NCBI GenBank assembly: GCA_030068145.1
Contig: JAPJBO010000424.1
Location: forward strand, 62,001-126,000
DNA: 64,000 bases
Origin: Diplonema papillatum
Taxonomy: Eukaryota > Euglenozoa > Diplonemea > Diplonemida > Diplonemidae
Direction: 5' to 3'
In this document: positions 43,920 through 53,285 of the stretch, piece by piece
Layout: every line of letters begins with the position of its first letter
Numbering within the stretch: position 1 is the first letter of the stretch
Made by a program: the position numbers and the translations under genes
The notes under the pieces: model-generated
What the model was told of the DNA's origin: nothing
Database searches by the model: none
The model's input: the letters and a program-made list of their open reading frames with translations, nothing else

Positions 43920-44880
43920 CGTTAGACTCTGGAGAGTATCTCGACGTCCCGGTCGAAGAACAAGCAGAGGCGATGAAGGTTGTCGGGGAAGACGGCGACC
44001 AAAGGAGCCGGAAAGAAATTCTGTAGCGCGGTCACCACAGCTGGTTCACCATCGTGGGAAAAATAGATCTCAGAATTCACGTGAGGCAATGCTCCCAAAA
44101 TCCAAACCTGAAACGGTAACATACCCAGTTTCACTCGGCGAGCTACGAGGGAACGAACCTGTAAGAGTGTCAACGCTACTGGGGAAAACTTGTCACGGGA
44201 TAAGCCGGCAGCCGCTGCTTAGCGGGGCGGCCCTGAGATTCGATCTGTGAGTAGACTCGATCTCTCTATCCAGGTCGTATCTCGCGGCGTTTTCCTTGCT
44301 GTCGGAAAGAACCTGGACCACGGACTTCTTCGGGAAAAGCTGTTCTCCAACAGGTAGCTTTCAGTCCAGCAGGGAGATCAAGCACGCATCCCATCCCTAA
44401 CAGGACTTCCAACTCTATATTGTTCCAACGACGGGAAGTCGCTTTCAGTCGATAGTTGCAACCCGGAAAATTCCAGCGTGAGCGCGGCCTTCAGTCTTTT
44501 GTTGCACTTGCGGAGATGATCCAGGACTGCAAGCAGAAGCATCAGCGTGCGGCCGGCCAATTTCTGGTCGCTCCAAAGGCCTGACTTTTGTTCCATAAGA
44601 ATAAGCGATTCCCGATCTTTGGAGAAGAGTCTCTTAGTGTAGATAGGTGTCCGGCCTCAGATGCCGCTGGAGCTAAAGTGCGAGTAAAGAACTGGGCGTT
44701 GTACCCGTTTTCAGGGTGTACTTTTACACACGTTTTTGGGTGTAGCACATCCTGCATGTGTCCCAGGCGCACCCTCTTTAGCTCCAGCTTCTGAGGCTGG
44801 AAGCCGCCGTGTAAGTGTAAGGTGAAGGGGAGGGGGTCCGTTTTCGTTGCAGATCGGTCAAGAAAGCGCAGTCTCAACAC
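43920..44880 (-). pseudogene. Possible relic of a DDE (MULE-like) transposase
   Basis: Three minus-strand frames in order carry VRLGHMQDVLHPK (near 44,760), LAGRTLMLLLAVLDHLRK (44,540) and FSHDGEPAVVTALQNFFP (44,060). The last resembles the 'DG..A...A....FP' block of MULE-type transposases. The frame is interrupted, so a working protein is unlikely. The assignment is tentative. Confidence 0.3.
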
Positions 44881-45144
44881 TGGCCTCCAATAGGACTCCC
44901 CCCCTTCCTTCCCTGCTTGTCCCCTTTTTTCACGTGTCGATGACGTTAGCCTCTCGCTGTGTTTTTAGTCAGCATTGTTCCGTTTTGTTTTGCTCCTTCC
45001 ACGCGTCTCTCCGTTTTGTCTGTGTCGCCGACAAGTGAATGCTTTCTACAAACACATAAGGTGTTGCGAGCAAATAATAAATCCAGTTGTCGAAGAGTCG
45101 ATTGCAGAACAGCAAGGCTTGCCCACTGCTTTGCATGCGCACTC

Positions 45145-45990
45145 AATATCACATCCCTCCAAACAGGACCTGAAGCCCCGGAGAACGGGGAAGGAGTGTT
45201 TCTGCTCATAGCCACCCGAGACTATAAAACCCCGGATCTATAAGTGAACTTGCACTCTAAAAGGAAGGCCTACCCACGCTACGCACGCACACTCAGTCAC
45301 ACCCCTCCACAGAGGCCCTGAAGGCCCGGAGAACGGAGAAGCAAGGCATAGCAAGAGTTCCAGTCGTCGAGGAGTCCAATGACAGAAAAGGAAGGCCTAC
45401 CCACGCTACGCTCACACACACCCAATCACAGGGGTAGCAGTTGTCAGCATCGCAGAATGCTTGGCGACAAGTAATTCGCGCCACTTCCCCGTGCGAGCGA
45501 GTCTCGGAACAGGACTCAAAACTGTGACCCAGGTGGCGACTGCCGACCATGACGACCAGGAGTTTGGAACAGCTAGTCAGGCCAAGCTCATTGCACAGAG
45601 AGAGCTTGCCACATCCTCGGGTGAGATGTGCCGCCTGTGTAAAGACACTCAGCGTATTGCACGGGGCCGAAAACCCCGTGCAGCTAACACCGGAAGATGA
45701 AAACAGAAGTCTTGAGCCGAGTGCCGGATGGAGAAGCTGACAGCCCCCCACGCTCTATCCGTCCCCCGAAGGATCCCGCCCCACCCACCCTTCCGAGAGG
45801 AGTCGCAGGACCCAAAAGCAGCGTGTCGGAAACTCAAAGCCGACGGGTGAAAGTGACAAGTGGACTATACTTCGCTTCAGACGTTACCCACTCAAAGCCC
45901 TGAACTTAAACACCCAGTCACACCCCTCCACACAGGCCCTGAAGGCCCGGAAAACGGGGAGGGGTGCGGCGGGAAGGACCGCGAGCGCGC
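45145..45990 (+). repeat. Repeated 5' flank of STPGR gene 1
   Basis: The sequence just upstream of the ATG at 46,017 (cacccctccacacaggccct then gaaggcccggaaaacgggga, 45,918-45,962) is present twice more, near 45,150-45,195 and 45,295-45,345. The phrase aaggaaggcctacccacgct also occurs twice (45,260 and 45,387). The gene's 5' flank has been duplicated in tandem with divergence. Confidence 0.75.
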
Positions 45991-46016
45991 CGCGCGGGCA
46001 CAAAATAGGAAAAAAA

Positions 46017-49000
46017 ATGGACCCGGCGATCGCGAAGGAGCTCAGCAGCATCGGCCTGGACAGGCTGATGGAACGGTTGACCCCCGCCGGGGGCGCGATG
46101 ACGCAGAGCCGGCCCCTCAAAAAGCTGCAGGAGCCTCAGGGTATGTTTTTCGGCTTCCTTTACCGTTGTGTACGAGCACCTGCTTCAGGGGACCGAGATG
46201 GATCGCAGTCACACAACGTACCCTTGCGCTCGTTGTTACTTCAGGGTTGCCAGTCACGTTACTTCAGGGTTGCCAGTCACGTTAGCTCAGGGTTGATAGT
46301 CACGTTACTTCAGGGTTGATAGTCACGTTACTTCAGGGTTGATAGTCACGTTACTTCAGGGTTGATAGTCACGTTACTTCAGGGTTACTTCAGGGTTAAT
46401 AGTCACGTTACTTCAGGGTTGCCAGTCACGTTACTTCAGGGTTGACAGTCACGTTACTTCAGGGTTGATAGTCACGTTACTTCAGGGTTGCCAGTCACGT
46501 TACTTCAGGGTTGATAGTCACGTTACTTCAGGGTTGATAGTCACGTTACTTCAGGGTTGATAGTCACGTTACTTCAGGGTTGATAGTCACGTTACTTCAG
46601 GGTTGATAGTCACGTTACTTCAGGGTTGATAGTCACGTTACTTCAGGGTTGCCAGTCACGTTACTTCAGGGTTGATAGTCACGTTACTTCAGGGTTGATA
46701 GTCACGTTACTTCAGGGTTGATAGTCACGTTACTTCAGGGTTGATAGTCACGTTACTTCAGGGTTGATAGTCACGTTACTTCAGGGTTGATAGTCACGTT
46801 ACTTCAGGGTTGATAGTCACGTTACTTCAGGGTTGATAGTCACGTTACTTCAGGGTTGATAGTCACGTTACTTCAGGGTTGATAGTCACGTTACTTCAGG
46901 GTTGCCAGTCACGTTACTTCAGGGTTGACAGTCACGTTACTTCAGGGTTGATAGTCACGTTACTTCAGGGTTGCCAGTCACGTTACTTCAGGGTTGATAG
47001 TCACGTTACTTCAGGGTTGATAGTCACGTTACTTCAGGGTTACTTCAGGGTTAATAGTCACGTTACTTCAGGGTTGCCAGTCACGTTACTTCAGGGTTGC
47101 CAGTCACGTTACTTCAGGGTTGCCAGTCACGTTACTTCAGGGTTGCCAGTCACGTTACTTCAGGGTTGCCAGTCACGTTACTTCAGGGTTGATAGTCACG
47201 TTACTTCAGGGTTGATAGTCACGTTACTTCAGGGTTGATAGTCACGTTACTTCAGGGTTGACAGTCACGTTACTTCAGGGTTGATAGTCACGTTACTTCA
47301 GGGTTGCCAGTCACGTTACTTCAGGGTTGCCAGTCACGTTACTTCAGGGTTGCCAGTCACGTTACTTCAGGGTTGCCAGTCACGTTACTTCAGGGTTGAT
47401 AGTCACGTTACTTCAGGGTTGATAGTCACGTTACTTCAGGGTTGATAGTCACGTCACTTCAGGGTTGACAGTCACGTTACTTCAGGGTTGATAGTCACGT
47501 CACTTCAGGGTTGCCAGTCACGTTACTTCAGGGTTGCCAGTCACGTTACTTCAGGGTTGATAGTCACGTCACTTCAGGGTTGCCAGTCACGTTACTTCAG
47601 GGTTGACAGTCACGCATCTACCCCGCGTACCACCCGGTGGCTGTTTTAACGTTCACCTCCTTACCCGCGATATCAGTTACAAAGACTGGTGTGCTCCACA
47701 GCAGAAAGCTTAACTTCCCATGAACTTGCTGAGAACTTGCCCAAGTACTTCCCAAGTACACCCCAAATAGGGTAAAATGGCGATTTCTGGCCGGTTCTTG
47801 CATTACGTACTCCCGTGAACTTCCCAAGTACTTCCCAAGTACTTCCCAAGTACACCCCAAATAGGGTAAAATGGCGATTTCTGGCCGGTTCTTGCATTAC
47901 GTACTCCCCTGAACTTCCCAAGTACTTCCCAAGTAGGGTAAACTGTCGATTTCTGGCCGGTTCTTGCATTACGTACTCCCGTGAACTTGCCCAAGTACTT
48001 CCCAAGTACACCCCAAATAGGGTAAAATGTCGGTTCCTGGCCGGTTCTTGCATTACGTACTCCCGTGAACTTCCCAAGTACTTCCCAAGTACACCCCAAA
48101 TAGGGTAAAATGGCGATTTCTGGCCGGTTCTTGCATTACGTACTCCCGTGAACTTCCCAAGTACTTCCCAAGTAGGGTAAACTGTCGATTTCTGGCCGGT
48201 TCTTGCATTACGTACTCCCGTGAACTTGCCCAAGTACTTCCCAAGTACACCCCAAATAGGGTAAAATGTCGGTTTCTGGCCGGTTCTTGCATTACGTACT
48301 CCCGTGAACTTCCCAAGTACTTCCCGAGTACACCCCTTGTACACCCACGTAAGGCCACCGGATCACACCAAAAAACGTGTTCTTGCTTCTCCCTTTTGTC
48401 GCAGTTCTCGCCGGACAATACGGAGAGCAGAAGCACCCCCTGTTGCTCGTTTCTGACGTCGACGGTTTTTCGACGAGGCGACATACCCACCCCTTGCAGA
48501 TTGCCTGGCGAGCGGAAACCAAGGCAACGTGGCGCTGCCGACGTACAAGAAGAAAGTTCCCGTGCAGGGAAAGAAAGGGATATCGATCGCAGGAAGAGTC
48601 TTCGCCGCAGGTGTGTGCCATGCCTTTTCTTTTACATAAGCGCCAGCTTGAAAGGAAATGCTCGACGATGCTGCCCGACAAAGAATAGAAGGGATCCGAA
48701 GTGCTGTAACTACCGAACCACGTGTTGAACGGACGTGAGGTCATGCGGGTCTACCCCTACACGACTAATCACACTGACCTGTTGTGCTTGTCAAAGTCCT
48801 GAGGGAGAAAACAACACACGGTGGTGTAAGCGAAGAACAAATCAGATTGTGTTTGTATTGTATTTTGCCCCTCTACCTCTATATTTCCTCCCTTCCATTC
48901 GGAGTCGAAGCAGCAACGTCGAGTATTTCTAATTGTACAAGACGTACCGTAATTGGAATAATGTTCACCTGGAGTAAAGCTGAAACGGGGAACTGACAGA

Positions 49001-50672
49001 CCGGTGCACCACGTACTTGTCATGCGTATGACAAGTACGTTGTACTTTGTCATATGACAAAGTACAATGACAAGTAGGTGAGGAGTATATACCATGGGAC
49101 ACCCGGGGGGGTGTCCCAGGTAGTCACTTGCGTGACTGCACCAGTGGTGTGACAGCGGCATCTAGGGGTACCTGAGTATTGAGCACCCGAAGGCACGGGC
49201 AAGCACCAGGGTCGCGATATTCTGCAACGTACGCAAAGTCCGTAGACGATCGCAGATTGATGAAAAAATTGCAATATTGCGGTACGGACCTTCCTCTCCC
49301 TCACACTCACGTCAACACCAGGTCGGTAGCTCGGGCCGGGGTTTGACGCCAAAGGGTTGTATTGTTGCACTAGTGAGCTTGTCAGGCTTTCGACTACCCT
49401 GAGCGACGCACCGTGCGTGAAAACCTTTCTCTCCCTCACACTCACGTCAACACCAGGTCGGTAGCTCGGGCCGGGGTTTTGACGTGAACTGCCTCGAGGT
49501 AGGACCCTCTAACATGGTCAATTGTCACCTGAACAGTGCACCTAGTAGCAGAGCATCAGCAGCGGTGGGCATACATCGCTACGCGGCGCATCAGCAGCAG
49601 GAGCGCAGCATGTAGCAGTGTCCTCTACGGTGAGGGACACGTAGCAATAGCACGACCTGTTATACACAGCAGCCACCACGGGGCAAAGGGTTGTATTTGT
49701 TGCGTTTGTGAGTTTGTCAGGCTTTCGACTACCCTGAGCGACGCACTGTGACACTCACGTCAACACCAGGTCGGTATCTCGGGCCGGGGGTTGACGCCAA
49801 AGGGTTGTATTGTTGCACTAATGAGCTTGTCAGGCTTTCGACTACCCGTGCGTGAAAACCTTTCTCTCCCTCACACTCACGTCAACACCAGGTCGGTATC
49901 TCGGGCCGGGGTTTGACGCCAAAGGGTTGTATTGTTGCACTAGTGAGCTTGTCAGGCTTTCGACTACCCTGAGCGACGCACTGTGACACTCACGTCAACA
50001 CCAGGTCGGTATCTCGGGCCGGGGGTTGACGCCAAAGGGTTGTATTGTTGCACTAATGAGCTTGTCAGGCTTTCGACTACCCGTGCGTGAAAACCTTTCT
50101 CTCCCTCACACTCACGTCAACACCAGGTCGGTATCTCGGGCCGGGGTTTGACGCCAAAGGGTTGTATTGTTGCACTAGTGAGCTTGTCAGGCTTTCGACT
50201 ACCCTGAGCGACGCACTGTGACACTCACGTCAACACCAGGTCGGTATCTCGGGCCGGGGGTTGACGCCAAAGGGTTGTATTGTTGCACTAATGAGCTTGT
50301 CAGGCTTTCGACTACCCGTGCGTGAAAACCTTTCTCTCCCTCACACTCACGTCAACACCAGGTCGGTATCTCGGGCCGGGGTTTGACTCCAAAGGTTCTT
50401 CAACGCCGGGGCCGATCTACGAGCCCAAGTACGAGTCCCGCACGGGCAAAGCGAGCGCGTTCACGAAGGCGCTGAGAATGAAAGACGCGAAGCACCAGCG
50501 GGCCCCTGGGCCCAAGTACGACATCCCGAGCACGCTCGGGGCGCAGCACATCCGCTCGTCGTCGCCCGCCTGCCGAATAGGGCAGGCAGAGCGGTTCAAC
50601 GAGAAGATCCACATCTCCGCGGGCCACGCGAAGACGCAACCGAACAGCAACCAGCTTGTGTATGCAGCCTAG
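46017..50672 (+). CDS. STPGR/SHIPPO-repeat axonemal protein 1, three exons
   Basis: Exons: 46,017-46,140; 48,500-48,610; 50,362-50,672. Both introns are phase 1, and the joined codons (GAT, GGT) keep one frame of 181 aa. Donors are GTATGT and GTGTGT; acceptors are TTGCAG and ACCAG. Repeats of the sperm-tail PG-rich type appear as GRYLGPGFDSKGSSTPGPIY and RAPGPKYDIPSTLG, with paired KKGISIAGR- and ACRIG-type strands between them. The end, RFNEKIHISAGHAKT, matches RFNEK plus VFISSGHSKT of STPGR gene 2, which has an intron at that point. Such proteins bind the inner surface or seams of axonemal microtubules. Intron 1 is mostly minisatellite; intron 2 holds family B and copies of the exon 3 start. 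Confidence 0.78.
46235..47614 (+). repeat. 22-bp minisatellite, about 62 units, in intron 1
   Basis: Unit ggttgatagtcacgttactt + ca. Variants differ mainly at one site (gatag, ccag, acag). A larger pattern including a half-unit (ggttacttcagggttaatag) recurs near 46,380 and 47,038, so blocks of several hundred bp were also duplicated. Confidence 0.97.
47705..48335 (+). repeat. Minisatellite with units of about 80-130 bp, in intron 1
   Basis: About six units containing ttcttgcattacgtactccc, then cttcccaagtacttcccaag, then aatagggtaaaatg. Adjacent units differ by presence of the 'acaccccaaat' block. Confidence 0.92.
48631..48928 (+). repeat. Repeat family B, copy in STPGR gene 1 intron 2
   Basis: Starts about 20 bp after the exon 2 donor. 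A short duplication TTTCT may flank it. Confidence 0.82.
49290..50361 (+). repeat. Tandem copies of the exon 3 acceptor and first exon bases
   Basis: At least eight copies of acgtcaacaccaggtcggta followed by tctcgggccggg and tttgacgccaaa precede the true exon 3. The later ones form a higher-order unit of 235 bp (tttctctccc at 49,861, 50,096 and 50,331). Each contains the same CAG acceptor and about 35 bp of exon, then diverges to ttgtattgttgcacta and gtcaggctttcgactaccct. Only the last copy (GACTCC instead of GACGCC) leads into the full exon. The cttgtcag-type phrase also occurs at 61,430. Confidence 0.88.
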
Positions 50673-51134
50673 CCCCCCCCCTCCCTTTTTCGTTTCGAAC
50701 GGTTGCATCGTCTCCCTTGAGAAGGTGTAACCACTTTTTTATGGTAACAAACTTGCTTGTCTATATCAAAAAGTTTCAAGCGAACTTTCACTCTAAAATG
50801 TGTCGGATGGCAGCGTGCTGTGTTCAATCACTCAAAACAGGATACACACGTACGCACAGACAATCACTCAAAATAGGGTATACACACGTACGCACAGACA
50901 AAGCGTGAAAGCAGTCCCCCGTGGCGGTTGGTAGCTAGCCACAACCCAAACCAGACCCACCATTTTTTAGTACTAACAATCTTGTGGGTTGCCCTTCAAT
51001 GTAATGTGCAGGCTAAAAAGACGTAGGCAGCGTGTTTTGGTGGTTGATCAGAATTCCTTACCTGAATACACACAGGGTAAATGCAAGTGGGAAAACGATT
51101 AACCGGCACGCACAAACAAAACGAAGCGCCTGTC
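50673..51134. other. Intergenic DNA between STPGR genes 1 and 2
   Basis: Has the phrase tcaagcgaactttcactcta, which recurs through the 3' half of the window, and a duplicated cacgtacgcacagacaa. No exon is identified; the missing 5' exon(s) of STPGR gene 2 could lie between here and 51,854. Confidence 0.4.
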
Positions 51135-51487
51135 TTTTTTTACATAAGCTCCAGCTTGGAAGGAATTGCTCGACGATGCTGCCAGACAAAGAACCGAAGG
51201 GATCCCAAGTGCTGTAACTACCGAACCACGTGTAACGGACGTGAGGTCATGCGGGTCTACCCCTACACGACAAGTCACACAAACACAACAGGTCAAAGTC
51301 CTGAGTGAGAAAACAACACACGGTGGTGTAAGCGAAGAACAAAAGTTTTTTTTTTTTGACCTGTTGTGTTTGTGTGATTAGGCGTGTAGGGGTAGACCCG
51401 CATGACCTCATGACCTCACGTCCGTTCAACACGTGGTTCGGTAGCTACAGCACTTGGGATCCCTTCTGTTCTTTGTCGGGCAGCATC
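51135..51487. repeat. Repeat family B as a foldback pair
   Basis: A plus-oriented copy (51,135-51,345, 3' end missing) meets an inverted 5' portion (51,355-51,487) across a T-run. The arms would pair over more than 100 bp. Confidence 0.85.
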
Positions 51488-51499
51488 GTCAGAAGGGTT

Positions 51500-51770
51500 T
51501 GGCACCTAAGTTTCTTAGCGTCCAATGGGGGGATGTCGTTTTTTACGCAGTGGGCGTGTATATTTGTTGTTGATCGTCGATCTCAGCATGGTACCGTTTT
51601 CTTGATAGAGCAAGGAAGGGCTATATGGTTATGGGTTGTGTATTTGGTGCACGCTTTCGATATGGGTTATGGCTAGCCATGTCCGGGACTGTGTTGTGAC
51701 CGACAACCAGTACATTCCTTCGTGGAGTGTAGTCTTGGGACGTTCTACAAGTTTTCCCGGGATTTGTTAA
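51500..51770 (-). repeat. Dispersed repeat family C, copy 1
   Basis: On the minus strand it reads gaaggaatgtactggttgtc, then ggacatggctagccataacc. Plus-strand copies are at 52,835-53,050 and 63,555-63,660. Confidence 0.7.
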
Positions 51771-51854
51771 CGCAGACCAAACCAAAGTTAGAGCTCATCG
51801 GTGGGTCCTTTGGACGGGGACTTTTACATAAGCGCCTTTCAACACTTCACACAG

Positions 51855-53241
51855 GGGACCAGCGACGTACGAGACTGACACTACGATGGTGAATACAGGT
51901 CCCGCGTATTCGTTTGGGGGCACCATCACGAACTCCGGCGAAGACTCGAGCAGCTGCCAGCGATTTAACGAAAAGGTGTGCTTTTTTGCGGGCGATGAGG
52001 GAGGAAGTCCTCCCCCCCGTCTAGTGTGCACCGTGTCGTTTGACAGTTTCGTATCATGCTGCAACTATTTTACACATGCACCCGTATCTACTGTGCCACA
52101 AAAAAACCCGAGCACTACTCTACGAGAAAGTACGTGCGCTCGGCTGAAGGCCGGCGCGGGGCGAGACTGGAGGCAGCAGTTAAAGTTCGGGAAACAGTAA
52201 AGTTCAGGCGAAGTTAAGTTCGGGCGAAGCTAAGAAGCAAAGTTCGGGCAACGCAAAATTCGGGCGAAGCTAAGTTCTGGTGAAGCAAAGTTCGGGCGAA
52301 GCTAAGTTCTGGTGAAGCAAAGTTCGGGCGAAGCAAAGTTCGGGTGAAGCAACGTGCGGGTGAAGCTAAGTTCTGGTGTTCGGGCGATGCTAAAAGTGAA
52401 GCGAAGTTCGAGTGATGCTAAGTTTGGCCTGTGATGGCAAGTTCGGCGCCAGTACCCGGGTGGAGACCCCCAGACCCCCAGACCCCCCAGACCCCCCAGA
52501 CCCCCCCCGATTCCGTTTTCCCAGACTGTACCCGGGGTATCCCAAGTACCCTGAGGTACTGAGAAACTCCGCAAAAAACGCAAAAAAAAATTTCGGGCAC
52601 ATTAGACCCCGAAACGCAACAAGCCTCGAAAACAATCTTCAACCGGAAAAGTGTGAGGGGCGGGGTTCGAACCCGGGCCTACCGGCCTGAAGGCCGACGC
52701 CCGCTCACTCTGCCACCCCTATGCATTCTGGCAGGGGAAAGAAAAGTTTGCTCACTATCTAGTCCAAAAACAACTTTTTTAGTGTAGACAAAAGCCGGGT
52801 TGGCTCGAATAGAGGCTATTCACATTGCATGTTCACAGGACCCCAAGTCTCGAATACATAAACGCGGACAGCAGACCGGTACGGGCTACAAGGCAACCCC
52901 TGCTCAACTTGCCTAGACTACACTCCACGAAGGAATGTACTTGGTGTCGGTCACGAACAGTCCCGGACATGGCTAGCCATAACCCATAACGACATCGTGC
53001 ACTAAATATACAACCCGTAACCATATAGCCTTTTCTTGCTCTAAGAGAACCCATTCATGAACAGTCACACGGAGACCCTAAACCCCCGGAATTTCAAGCG
53101 AACTTTAACTCTGAAAACTCCCTGGTCAACGGACTTCAAAACCGCGGTTTCTTCAGCAAGCTTTTGAGTTCCTCTCGTACTACCCCGTATTGCTGTCGGA
53201 ATGCGCTGGCCCGATGGGCTCTCTCTCCATCAGTAGGGTAA

Positions 53242-53285
<44 letters not shown>

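Noticed and set aside
43741-44250. 169-codon plus-strand frame
   Set aside because: Overlaps the better-motivated transposase-like relic on the minus strand and shows no domain.
46235-47614. Regularly spaced repeats resembling a CRISPR array
   Set aside because: The unit is a contiguous 22-bp tandem with no unique spacers, inside an intron of a eukaryotic gene.
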